From contig PHBK01000001.1 in assembly GCA_002840565.1 (NCBI GenBank), positions 290,769-354,768 on the forward strand: a stretch of DNA of 64,000 bases. Direction: 5' to 3'. Below are positions 52,768 to 61,151 of the stretch, piece by piece. The stretch's first letter is position 1. Each line of letters begins with the position of its first letter. The stretch is from Deltaproteobacteria bacterium HGW-Deltaproteobacteria-12 (GTDB lineage Bacteria; Desulfobacterota; Syntrophia; Syntrophales; Smithellaceae). A program made the position numbers and the translations under genes. A model generated the notes under the pieces. The model was not told where the DNA came from and searched no databases. It saw only the letters and a program-made list of their open reading frames with translations.

Positions 52768-53031
52768 TTATTTCTGCTGGACAAAAAAATCTTCCACCTT
52801 TTTAAAATTCTCATCGACCGTTTTTTTGAAATCTTCACACCCTTTTTTGTAAGTTTTCATCCATTCGGCGACTGCTTTTTTGCCTTCTTCCGGGAACATG
52901 GGTGCCTTCTCCCAGAACTTGCTGATGATCCTTTCATTCTGCTCGTGCAAGGCATACATGGCATTAAAATTATTGTCAAAAGCGGCTTTATTGAAAGCGA
53001 TCATTTGCTTGGCGATTTGTTTGGGATCCAT
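52768..53031 (-). CDS. Phasin-like helical protein (paralog 2)
   Basis: 87 residues, almost all helical, with KQIAKQMIAFNKAAFDNNFNAM, the central FWEKAPMFPEEGKKAVAEW and a charged C-terminal helix. Clearly paralogous to the protein encoded at 53065-53358 (about 60% identical by eye). Amphipathic-helix proteins of this kind coat PHA granules or lipid surfaces as phasins; no PHA synthase is in the window. TGGAGG lies upstream of the ATG. Confidence 0.75.
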   Translation of the reverse strand: MDPKQIAKQMIAFNKAAFDNNFNAMYALHEQNERIISKFWEKAPMFPEEGKKAVAEWMKTYKKGCEDFKKTVDENFKKVEDFFVQQK

Positions 53032-53064
53032 AATGACCTCCAGAATAAAATTTTAATGAATAAA

Positions 53065-53358
53065 CTATTTCTTCCCGGCTTTCTTAACCTGTTCTTTCTC
53101 GGCCTGGGCAAAATAATCGGTCAATTTTTTATAGCTCTCATCAGTTGTCTTTTTAAATTCTTCGCGTCCCTTCTTGTAGGTGTTAACCCATTCGTTAACA
53201 GCCTTTTTCCCTTCTTCCGGGAACCACGGGGCTTTTTCTAAAAAGCGAAAAATAAGCTTTTCAGTTTGGTCCTGTAAAACCGTCATGGCGTTGAAAGTGT
53301 TATCAAACGCAGTCTTGTTGAATTCCATCATTTGTTTGGCAATTTGTTTCTGGTCCAT
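53065..53358 (-). CDS. Phasin-like helical protein (paralog 1)
   Basis: 97 residues with the same plan: KQIAKQMMEFNKTAFDNTFNAM, FLEKAPWFPEEGKKAVNEW, ending in a Lys-rich tail. First of the tandem pair on the minus strand, with AAGGAGG eight bases before the ATG; 33 bases separate it from its paralog. Presumably one transcript. Confidence 0.75.
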   Translation of the reverse strand: MDQKQIAKQMMEFNKTAFDNTFNAMTVLQDQTEKLIFRFLEKAPWFPEEGKKAVNEWVNTYKKGREEFKKTTDESYKKLTDYFAQAEKEQVKKAGKK

Positions 53359-53553
53359 GGTGTGGCCTCCTTTCCAAGCATTGTTAATGGTTATTCATCT
53401 TTTCCAACATTTTGATAAATACATTCTGATAAACAGTTATGGCAGTTGTTGTATGTCAAGGTCTCCCGATAACAACCAGACTAATTACCCTGCATTTTAT
53501 AAGAAATATCGAAAAAAATACAGCTCTTTTACCATAGGATAAAGAAATTCCGA

Positions 53554-54630
53554 TTAATTCAGCCATTTCGCCAGCAATTTAGCTTCCCGGTCCTCCCAAT
53601 GTGCTGAATACCGGATTTTCAGGAAAAAATTGTAAAGCTGATCAATGGCCTTGGCTGCATTCTCAATAAGATAAATCCGTTCCAGTATTTTGCCGGAAGG
53701 ATCTTCTCCCGTTTCGTCCCATTCGGCAACCGGCAGCTTCAGTGATTGGAAATGGAAATTATCGGCTTTCAGCGTAAACTCCCATTCATTTTGATTGGAA
53801 ATGAGCCTGATTCCGGCCTCTTTAACTTTCTTGCCCTGACGAATCGCCTCTTTGCCTTCTTTTAATTCAGCGTGTATCCCTGAACAGACTACACCCTGCG
53901 AATATTCTCCTTCTCCTGCCTCCAGAGCAATTCTTTTTAAGAAATGAAGCTCCACTTCATCGCCTGGAGATAAGCTGATTCGACCATTGCGCTCTTCGGA
54001 CTTAAACCAGAGCCAGGTCATGAATTCGCGGCCGATCAGAGATGCATCTTCTTTTTTCAGGGCTGCCCCGGCAATCTTTTCGGCGATCTGTTGATTATCA
54101 CCGGGCAAAAGTCTTATCAGGCCCAAAGAAAAGGTTTTTTTAAACAACTCAATAAAGTCGTCCGCCACCTTGTCGGTAAGAGATGAAAAGTAAACGGTAT
54201 TCTGGCTCAGAGCCCAGCAAACATCGTAAAAGGATGGCACCGGATCAAGTCTGGCCAGAATTTCTGATTTTACTTTATCTTTAATTCCGCCGGCAATTTG
54301 CTTGTTGACCCGGGTTTTTCCGCTCTGGGCAAGAAACTGCCTTTCTTCTTCCATAATCCTGATTTTCATCAGTTTAGGGGGAACTGTTTTACGGTCGATG
54401 CGCAGAGAAAAAATAAGATAATCCCCCAGCGCATAATTGGCCTCTTTAAAATCGGCATCGAGTATATCAGTTACGGAAACCCAGCCCAATCTTTTTTCTT
54501 CGGTTGATTTGGCTGATTCCCGGAAGGAATTGGCTTTAATCCTGTTGTTGACGAAGTTAAAAAAAGCCTGCGGCAGCTGGCCTTCCACCTGAAATCGCGC
54601 AAAAGAAAAATTGCCCTTAAGTAAACCCAT
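53554..54630 (-). CDS. rdgC: RdgC-family recombination-associated protein
   Basis: 358 residues of the RdgC type, a ring-shaped DNA-binding protein that modulates RecA. Recognised from the family-like GNFSFARFQV start, the LDPVPSFYDVCW segment and the FKKTFSLGLIRL segment. GTGAGGTG eight bases upstream supports the start at 54630 rather than the longer version. Divergent from nadK-recN, whose RecN product also acts in recombination repair. Confidence 0.75.
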   Translation of the reverse strand: MGLLKGNFSFARFQVEGQLPQAFFNFVNNRIKANSFRESAKSTEEKRLGWVSVTDILDADFKEANYALGDYLIFSLRIDRKTVPPKLMKIRIMEEERQFLAQSGKTRVNKQIAGGIKDKVKSEILARLDPVPSFYDVCWALSQNTVYFSSLTDKVADDFIELFKKTFSLGLIRLLPGDNQQIAEKIAGAALKKEDASLIGREFMTWLWFKSEERNGRISLSPGDEVELHFLKRIALEAGEGEYSQGVVCSGIHAELKEGKEAIRQGKKVKEAGIRLISNQNEWEFTLKADNFHFQSLKLPVAEWDETGEDPSGKILERIYLIENAAKAIDQLYNFFLKIRYSAHWEDREAKLLAKWLN

Positions 54631-54806
54631 AATCAGCACCTCACGGCCGGTACCGTATATTATTCGCGAGTATTCTGTCAAGAGTTTATGCGCTAAAATT
54701 ATCCTTAAATATCAAAGAGTTTCTTGTTTGTCGGGCAAATTAATTATCCATAGACAGTAGCTTTTTTTTATGTTACTGAATTCCATGTTTTTTGGGGTAT
54801 AAAGCT

Positions 54807-55697
54807 ATGAAAATCAAGAAAGTCGGCATTGTCGCCAACACAGAAAAAGAAAAAACAGCCGAGTATGCAAAACTCTTAAAAGAGTGGCTGGAGAGCCGCG
54901 GCATTGAAGTCTTCGTGGAAGCGGAAATTGCCGCTAAAATCGGTGTCCGGGGCGGTCTGTCCTGGGACAATCTCGCCCGGAAAACGGAACTTATTGCCGT
55001 ATTGGGTGGCGACGGGACAATGCTGCGGACGGCACGCGGCATGGCCAAACATGATATTGCCATTGTCGGCATCAACATGGGCAGCTTCGGATATCTGACT
55101 GAGGTTAATCTCAACGAAATGCATTCGGCGCTGGAATTAATTTTAGATGGTAATTATGTCGCCGAAAAAAGGATGATGCTGGACGTGGCCGTCAGCCGCG
55201 GTAAGACGATTACTGCCGACGGCAGAGTTTTGAATGACGTCGTTATCAACAGGGGCAACCTCTCTCGGATTGTTGAGCTGGAAATAACGATAGATGATAT
55301 ATATCTGACTACCTATAAGGCCGACGGCCTTATTATTTCGACACCTACGGGTTCTACCGCTTATTCGCTTTCCGCCGGCGGGCCGATTGTCTATCCGGAA
55401 AAAGATTTGATTATTATCAATCCTATTTGTCCGCATACACTGACCAATCGACCCATAATTATCCCGGAAAATTCCAGTTTGCAGATAACTCTCTGGTCCA
55501 AGGAAAGAGGGGCGACTCTAACGCTGGACGGACAGGAATCATACCGTTTAAGATCAGGCGACGCCATCGACGTGAAAAAATCAAATTTTGTAACCAGTCT
55601 GGTTCTTTCACCGCACCGCAGTTACTGGGAAATTCTGCGTTCCAAACTCGGTTGGGGCGGTTTACCTTCGGGAGCTAAAAGACGAAAAAATGCTTAA
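54807..55697 (+). CDS. nadK: NAD kinase
   Basis: 296 residues; makes NADP from NAD and ATP. Motifs: LGGDGTMLRTARG (about 68-80), the NNxxGD-equivalent LNDVVINRGNLSR, TPTGSTAYSLSAGGPI and the C-terminal LTLDGQESYRLRSGD. ATG 54807 is chosen; the upstream TTG would add five residues only. The end overlaps recN by eight bases, a common pairing in bacteria. Confidence 0.94.
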   Translation: MKIKKVGIVANTEKEKTAEYAKLLKEWLESRGIEVFVEAEIAAKIGVRGGLSWDNLARKTELIAVLGGDGTMLRTARGMAKHDIAIVGINMGSFGYLTEVNLNEMHSALELILDGNYVAEKRMMLDVAVSRGKTITADGRVLNDVVINRGNLSRIVELEITIDDIYLTTYKADGLIISTPTGSTAYSLSAGGPIVYPEKDLIIINPICPHTLTNRPIIIPENSSLQITLWSKERGATLTLDGQESYRLRSGDAIDVKKSNFVTSLVLSPHRSYWEILRSKLGWGGLPSGAKRRKNA

Positions 55698-57423
55698 TGA
55701 CTTGAGCATTAAAAACTTTGCCATTATTGATGAACTCCGGGTTTCCTTCAATAAGGGTTTGAACATTATTTCCGGGGAGACGGGCGCCGGCAAGTCGATC
55801 ATTATCGGTGCCGTCAATCTGCTACTGGGCGAAAGAGCAGCTACCGAAATGATCAGAACAAAGGCGGATGCGGCGACGGTGGAAGCGCTTTTTGATATCA
55901 GCCGGAATAAAGCACTGCAAAAAAAAATCAGCCAGATGGGTTTTGAGGCGGGAAACGATCTGGTTATCCGCCGGGTAGTTTCGCGTACAGGCAAAAACAG
56001 GGCGCTGATCAACGGGCAGATGGCCACATTGGCCAATCTGGCTGCCGTGAGCGAGTTCCTGATTAATATCTGTGGTCAGCATGAGCATCAGATGATTCTT
56101 AATGCCGAAAATCATATCGACATTCTGGATGATTTTGGCGGCTGTCTGCCGGCAAGAGCCGCTTATGAAGAATCGTATAATCAATTTCAGCAGATTAAAG
56201 CGCAGCAGGATAAACTGGAGAATCAACGCCTAGCCAGAGAAGAAAAAACCGAATTAATAAGATTTCAGTTGAAAGAAATAGAAGATGTTGCGCCGCAGAT
56301 TGCCGAAGACAATTCTTTAATCGAAGAAAAAAAGGTGCTGGTCAATGTGCAGAAACTGCTCGCCGCCGCCGCCCGCGCCTATGATTTGCTCTACGGCGAA
56401 GCAAGTTCCGTTATTGAAAAATTAAAAGAAGTTCAGGGTCAGATAAAAGAAATTAAGAAAATTGATGCCAAATTAACCCTGTCGGAAACTGATGTGGAAA
56501 ACAGCTTCTTTACCCTGCAGGATGCGGCTCTGTCCCTGAGGAACTACAGCAAAAATCTTTTCTTCGATCCGGCGCGGCTTGCCGCCATAGAGGAGCGCCT
56601 GGAAATGATCAACCGTCTGAAACGCAAGCATGGCGGTTCCCTGGAAAGCGTGCTGCAAAAAAAGCAGGAGATGGAAAAAGAGCTGCTCCTGGTCTCCAAT
56701 GTGGCCGGAGAACTACAAAAGCTTTCGCAGGAAGAGCTGATCGTTAAAGCCCGGATGCAGCAAAGAGCACTTGAGCTGTCGCAACTAAGGGCAAAGGCCG
56801 CCGCGGAATTGAAAGGCGCCGTGGATAAGGAAATTTCCGCGCTGAATATGCCGCACGCAGCCTTGGAGGTGCATTTTCAAAGAAATGCCGCCTCAGCGAG
56901 CCCGGAGACTTATAATGCCCGGGGCGGTGACGAACTGGAATTTTATCTGACGGCCAATATCGGCGAAGAACCGAAAGCATTGAATAAAATTGCCTCCGGC
57001 GGTGAGCTTTCCCGGATTGTGCTGGCTCTGAAGAATGTTTTGTCACATGCCGGTTCCGTGGAAACGATTGTCTTTGATGAAGTGGACAGCGGAATTGGCG
57101 GGGCGACGGCGGAGATTGTCGGGCGTAAATTAAAAAACGTTGCCGCCCATCATCAGGTTATTTGCATTACCCATCTGCCGCAGATTGCCTGCTATGGCGA
57201 CAGTCATTTACGTGTAGTTAAAAAAGTTGCCGGCGGCAGGACGACGACTGAGGTGGATGAACTTGACGATGAAGAAAAAATAGAAGAAATCAGCCGCATG
57301 CTGGGCGGTGTGGATTTAACCGAGATGACGCGGGATCATGCCCGGGAAATGCTGGCCGGCGCCGGTTTGTCATGTCTGGAAAGCGAGGAGGATAAAAATG
57401 CTAAGAAAAGCGCGCATCGGTGA
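55690..57423 (+). CDS. recN: DNA repair protein RecN
   Basis: 577-residue SMC-like ATPase in double-strand-break repair. Walker A GETGAGKSI near 31-39, long coiled coil (about 150-370), signature LSRIVLALKN in the C-terminal half and Walker B VFDEVDSGIGG. It overlaps nadK by 8 bases and the acetyltransferase gene by 26, so the four genes nadK, recN, argA-like and mltA form one tightly packed operon. Confidence 0.95.
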   Translation: MLNDLSIKNFAIIDELRVSFNKGLNIISGETGAGKSIIIGAVNLLLGERAATEMIRTKADAATVEALFDISRNKALQKKISQMGFEAGNDLVIRRVVSRTGKNRALINGQMATLANLAAVSEFLINICGQHEHQMILNAENHIDILDDFGGCLPARAAYEESYNQFQQIKAQQDKLENQRLAREEKTELIRFQLKEIEDVAPQIAEDNSLIEEKKVLVNVQKLLAAAARAYDLLYGEASSVIEKLKEVQGQIKEIKKIDAKLTLSETDVENSFFTLQDAALSLRNYSKNLFFDPARLAAIEERLEMINRLKRKHGGSLESVLQKKQEMEKELLLVSNVAGELQKLSQEELIVKARMQQRALELSQLRAKAAAELKGAVDKEISALNMPHAALEVHFQRNAASASPETYNARGGDELEFYLTANIGEEPKALNKIASGGELSRIVLALKNVLSHAGSVETIVFDEVDSGIGGATAEIVGRKLKNVAAHHQVICITHLPQIACYGDSHLRVVKKVAGGRTTTEVDELDDEEKIEEISRMLGGVDLTEMTRDHAREMLAGAGLSCLESEEDKNAKKSAHR

Positions 57424-57856
57424 TGTGAAGACCATACATCGCCTGATCAATCTATCGGCAAAAAAAGGTGAAATGCTTCCACGCTCCCTGATGGATATCT
57501 ACAATTCATTGCGCGATTTTTTTGTTTATTACGATGAGGATAAATCTGCCGTAATCGGCATTTGCGCCATGAATATTATCTGGGAAAACCTTGCCGAAGT
57601 CCGCTCTCTCTTTGTTGCCGAAAATTACCGGAAAAAAGGCATTGGCAAACAGCTTGTAGATGCCTGCATTGCGGAGGCGATTACCCTGGAGCTCTTTAGA
57701 ATTTTTTCCATGACCTATAAAAAGGAATTTTTTGCCAAACTGGGCTTCAAGGAAGTTGACCGCACGACGTTGCCGCAAAAAATCTGGTCGGATTGTTTCC
57801 ATTGCTCCAAATATCCTGATTACTGCGATGAAACGGCCATGATTGTGGAGCTATGA
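57398..57856 (+). CDS. N-acetyltransferase, short ArgA (N-acetylglutamate synthase) type
   Basis: 152 residues of GNAT fold: RKARIGDVKTIHRLINLSAKKGEMLPRSL at the N-terminus and the acetyl-CoA loop LFVAENYRKKGIGKQLVDAC near 78-97. The first segment is typical of stand-alone short N-acetylglutamate synthases of deltaproteobacteria that start arginine synthesis. ATG 57398 with AGGAGG upstream; overlaps recN. It overlaps mltA by four bases (ATGA). Confidence 0.85.
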   Translation: MLRKARIGDVKTIHRLINLSAKKGEMLPRSLMDIYNSLRDFFVYYDEDKSAVIGICAMNIIWENLAEVRSLFVAENYRKKGIGKQLVDACIAEAITLELFRIFSMTYKKEFFAKLGFKEVDRTTLPQKIWSDCFHCSKYPDYCDETAMIVEL

Positions 57857-58995
57857 GATTCCGCCTTAATCTTTTTTTATTAATAGTAATCGTGGTGGCA
57901 GCTGCCGGATGTGCGGGTAAAGTTCCGGTGATTGCGCCGCCGCAGTCGGAAGCGGTCTTTCGTGTTAATATTGCCGATATTGATTTGACCGATGATCTCG
58001 AAACTGATTCTCTGGACTTGGCCATTGAACGGAGCCTGCACTATTATAATGGCGCTGGCCGGAATGACGTTTACCGGCTGGCCGGCAGATTAATCACCGC
58101 CGGGCAGATGAAAGAATCACTGCAGAGTTTTCGTCAAATCATCAAAGACAGCAGCAGTCCTGATGATATGAAAAACCGGATAAGCAGAGATTTTGATGCT
58201 TACCGGGCGGCAGGTCAGGACGGAAACGGCGGAGTATTGTTCACCGGCTATTACGAACCGCTGCTTACGGGATCACTGACGCCAACACAACAATATAAAT
58301 ATCCCCTTTACCGGACGCCCCCGGATCTGGCTCAAATAAAAAATACCAAATCCGTTCCTTACTACAGCCGCAGGGAAATTGATGCCGGGGGAATCCTGCG
58401 CGGCCAGAATCTGGAAATCGCCTGGGTGGCCGATCCCGTGGATTTATTCTTTCTTCACATTCAGGGTTCCGGGAAGATCAAACTGGAGAATGGAAAACTG
58501 TTGACGGTCGGCGTCGATAATACCAATGGCCGCCCTTATCGTCCGACACCCGGCAGCGTGCTTGATCAAGTCAGGCTGGACAAGGGTAACGCTTCCTACA
58601 AAAACGTCAAAGCCTGGCTGAAGAATAAAAGCATTGATGAACTTTATGAGATTCTCAACTATTATGAGAGATATATTTTCTTCCGGTTTGTCGATAAAGA
58701 GCCGATAGGATCATTGGGCGAGCCGGTGACACCTTCCCGATCAATTGCGACAGACCCGGATTTTTTCCCGGCAGGAGCTCTGGCTTTCATTCGCCTGAGT
58801 AAACCCGTTTCCGGAATTGAAGGCAATGCCGGCAAGAGAGCTGCTTTTTCCCGCTTTGTCCTCAACCAGGATAAAGGATCAGCAATCAAGGGACCCGGCC
58901 GGGTTGACCTTTTTTGCGGCTTCGGAGAAACCGCCGAAACTATTGCCGGCAGCCTCAAGGAAAAAGGAGAGCTGTATTTCCTGATCAAGAAATAA
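57853..58995 (+). CDS. mltA: Membrane-bound lytic murein transglycosylase A (MltA-like)
   Basis: 380-residue lipoprotein with signal LLIVIVVAAAGC (lipid cysteine near 20). It has the MltA barrel signature FTGYYEPLLTGS near 130, FFLHIQGSGKIKLENG near 199 and the 3D domain SRSIATDPDFFPAGALAFI with catalytic aspartates near 297-300, ending GRVDLFCGFGETAE. It cleaves peptidoglycan glycan chains from the inner face of the outer membrane. Last gene of the operon. Confidence 0.92.
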   Translation: MRFRLNLFLLIVIVVAAAGCAGKVPVIAPPQSEAVFRVNIADIDLTDDLETDSLDLAIERSLHYYNGAGRNDVYRLAGRLITAGQMKESLQSFRQIIKDSSSPDDMKNRISRDFDAYRAAGQDGNGGVLFTGYYEPLLTGSLTPTQQYKYPLYRTPPDLAQIKNTKSVPYYSRREIDAGGILRGQNLEIAWVADPVDLFFLHIQGSGKIKLENGKLLTVGVDNTNGRPYRPTPGSVLDQVRLDKGNASYKNVKAWLKNKSIDELYEILNYYERYIFFRFVDKEPIGSLGEPVTPSRSIATDPDFFPAGALAFIRLSKPVSGIEGNAGKRAAFSRFVLNQDKGSAIKGPGRVDLFCGFGETAETIAGSLKEKGELYFLIKK

Positions 58996-59031
58996 CTGAG
59001 ACGACGATCAACATGCCGTCAAGGAATTATC

Positions 59032-59105
59032 TGGCTGAGGGGCGAGGATTCGAACCTCAATAATCAGAGCCAGAGTCTGATGTCCTACCGTTAGACGACC
59101 CCTCA
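59032..59105 (-). tRNA. tRNA-Gln (anticodon CTG), second locus
   Basis: Minus strand: acceptor TGAGGGG/CCCCTCA, discriminator G, encoded CCA; D-loop GTCTAACGGTAGGAC; anticodon stem TCAGA/TCTGA with loop CTCTGGC (anticodon CTG); T arm GAGGTTCGAATCCTC. The sequence differs from the 30.3-kb gene in acceptor, anticodon stem and position 37 (G instead of A). Confidence 0.9.
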
Positions 59106-59116
59106 GTGCAGGAATT

Positions 59117-59240
59117 ATTCCAATTCCAAATCAAGCGCTACCTTTGTTGGCGTCGTCGTCGGCTTCCTCAACGTATGTATAATACGTCTCGTCGCTTCCT
59201 CCTAGCCGCCGCGGTATCATCATTGATTTGGAAATGGAAT
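59117..59240. repeat. MITE-like palindromic element, copy D
   Basis: 124 bp with 18-bp terminal inverted repeats (59117-59134 and 59223-59240) matching at 17 positions, plus an inner hairpin ACGTAT-GTATA-ATACGT. Inner flanks (CGTCGTCGTCGGCTTCC, CGTCGCTTCCTCC) recall those of copies A and B. No ORF. Sits between tRNA-Gln and glnB. Confidence 0.65.
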
Positions 59241-59307
59241 TACAACCGCCGCAAAGTCATAGGCCTTTTATTGTGAATAAGCATTCCAGCATCGCAAAAA
59301 AAATGGT

Positions 59308-59703
59308 TTATTGTTTATTATCCTTTGGGTTGCCCCTTTTTGAATCGATATCACCGGGGTACATCATAGCACCTTGTCCCCGTTCACGGGTCCGGATGCG
59401 GATAACATCTTCCACGGGATAAATAAAAATAATGCCGTCGCCCTGTTCTCCGGTATAGGCCGACTTCAGGATGGCTTCAATCGCAGCTTCCAGATTATGG
59501 TCGCTCAGTATAATATTGATCTGAATTTTGGGCAGCACCGTTATCTGGTAGGTGCCGGCTCGTCCCACCAGCTGGATGCCTCCCTGGCGTCCATGACCGC
59601 GGACCTCAAACATGTTCATTCCCAAAATGCCGATGTCGACTAAAGCATCTTTGACATCGTTGACCTTATCTTCACGAATTATGGCTTCTATCTTTTTCAG
59701 CAT
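59308..59703 (-). CDS. glnB: PII-family nitrogen regulatory protein, T-loop without Tyr51
   Basis: 131-residue PII protein: KKIEAIIREDKVNDVKDALVDIG start, T-loop GHGRQGGIQLVGRAGTYQ, then LPKIQINIILSD and the nucleotide-binding GEQGDGIIFIYPVEDVIRIRTRERG. Aligning the T-loop to E. coli GlnB places Gly (VGRAG) where the uridylylated Tyr51 normally stands. It lies downstream of amtB on the same strand and probably in one transcript. The C-terminal 15 residues (SKRGNPKDNKQ) are a polar extension. Expected partners are AmtB and 2-oxoglutarate/ATP-sensitive targets, controlled by ligands rather than uridylylation (inference). Confidence 0.9.
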   Translation of the reverse strand: MLKKIEAIIREDKVNDVKDALVDIGILGMNMFEVRGHGRQGGIQLVGRAGTYQITVLPKIQINIILSDHNLEAAIEAILKSAYTGEQGDGIIFIYPVEDVIRIRTRERGQGAMMYPGDIDSKRGNPKDNKQ

Positions 59704-59742
59704 ACTACATAACCTCCGACATAAAAAAGGGTTAGACCGGAT

Positions 59743-60969
59743 TTAGGAATAGGATCTTTCCCCGTGGGAACTTATATCCAGCCCCACCTCCTCCTCCATA
59801 GGGCTAACTCTCAGGCCGATACTCCAGTCCAACAACTTGGCTAATACATATGTAACCACGAAGCAAAAGACAATAGTTACAACTACGGCCACAAGCTGAA
59901 TAATTACCTGCTGGGGATTCCCGAAAAACAGGCCGTTGGCGCCATCGCTGTTTACCGTGACGGTGGCAAATAAACCGGTGGCAATCATGCCCCATGTGCT
60001 GGAGAGGCCGTGACAGGCCCAGACATCCAGCGATTCATCCAGTTTGTATCTGTCCCGGAAGCGCATGGCATAATAGGACAGCGGTGCGGCAACCGCACCT
60101 ATCACCATAGCTGTCAATGGCGTAACGTAACCGGAAGCTGGTGTAACAGCCGCAAGGCCGACAACCATACCAGTGGCGATGCCCAGTGTGCTGGGCCTTC
60201 CATCAAGCCAGGAAAGCAGCATCCAGACCAGGCCTGCTGTGGCGGCGGAAGTGTTGGTGGTCAGCAGGGCATTGACGGCCACCCCATTGGCCGCCAGAGC
60301 GCTGCCGGCATTGAACCCAAACCAGCCCACCCAAAGTAAACCGGCGCCTAAAACAGTCAAAGGAATATTACTCGGTTCCAGGGGATATTTGCCGTACCCC
60401 TTGCGCGGTCCGATTACCAGAGCAAAGGCCAGTGCCGAAAAACCGGCGGAGATATGCACGACGGTACCCCCGGCAAAATCCAGGACGCCCATTTGTTTCA
60501 ACCAGCCGCCTGCTCCCCAGACCCAGTGGCACAAAGGATCATACACCAGCGTCGCCCAGAGAAGGCTGAATAACAGAAAACTCTTGAATTTAACCCGTTC
60601 CACGAAAGCACCGGTGATCAGGGCCGGTGTGATAACCGCGAACATCATCTGAAAAGCCGCAAAAAGATTATGGGGGATGGTCTTGCTGTATTCTGCATTG
60701 GGCTGTCCATCAACACCTGTGAATCCGAGATAATTAAGCCCGCCGATGAACCCTTTGATGTCGGCGCCGAAGGACAGAGAATAACCGTACAGCATCCACT
60801 GAACTCCGATCAGAGCCATGAAAGTATAACTTAAGGTTAAGGTGGAAAGAAGATTCTTCTTGCGCACCATACCCCCGTAAAAAAGCGCCAGAGCTGGCGT
60901 CATTAATAATACCAGTGAACAGCATACCAGAATCCAGGCGGTATCCCCCGTATTGATTTGACTGACCAT
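59743..60969 (-). CDS. amtB: Ammonium transporter
   Basis: 408-residue Amt/Rh channel with 11 predicted helices: LVCCSLVLLMTPALALFYGGMVRKKN, DFAGGTVVHISAGFSALAFALVIG (twin-histidine pore residue) and YAMRFRDRYKLDESLDVWACHGLSSTWG (second histidine). Unlike E. coli AmtB it has no long signal-like leader. A -24/-12 promoter lies about 40 bases upstream and glnB follows after about 40 bases, so this is a nitrogen-regulated amtB-glnB pair. Confidence 0.94.
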   Translation of the reverse strand: MVSQINTGDTAWILVCCSLVLLMTPALALFYGGMVRKKNLLSTLTLSYTFMALIGVQWMLYGYSLSFGADIKGFIGGLNYLGFTGVDGQPNAEYSKTIPHNLFAAFQMMFAVITPALITGAFVERVKFKSFLLFSLLWATLVYDPLCHWVWGAGGWLKQMGVLDFAGGTVVHISAGFSALAFALVIGPRKGYGKYPLEPSNIPLTVLGAGLLWVGWFGFNAGSALAANGVAVNALLTTNTSAATAGLVWMLLSWLDGRPSTLGIATGMVVGLAAVTPASGYVTPLTAMVIGAVAAPLSYYAMRFRDRYKLDESLDVWACHGLSSTWGMIATGLFATVTVNSDGANGLFFGNPQQVIIQLVAVVVTIVFCFVVTYVLAKLLDWSIGLRVSPMEEEVGLDISSHGERSYS

Positions 60970-61009
60970 GCCGTATGTCCTCCCGGAGTGAATTAAATAA
61001 GGAGCTTAC

Positions 61010-61025
61010 AGCAATTATCCTGCCA
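61010..61025 (-). promoter_or_regulatory. Sigma-54 (-24/-12) promoter of amtB
   Basis: On the minus strand TGGCAGG-ATAA-TTGCT: a match to TGGCAC-N5-TTGCW at every conserved position except one, with exact GG-GC spacing. It lies about 40 bases upstream of amtB and gives a 5' leader of about 30 bases. Nitrogen-regulated promoters of this gene in proteobacteria are sigma-54-type. Confidence 0.8.
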
Positions 61026-61151
61026 TTATACTATTTCGTTATAAAATCATTTGATATTCAAGACTTTGTGCAGTGCGGACAATTTTACAATCATACATAT
61101 TTGTTCGTTTTGAAAACTATAAAACAAAAATGTTCTGATTCCGGAAAGTAG

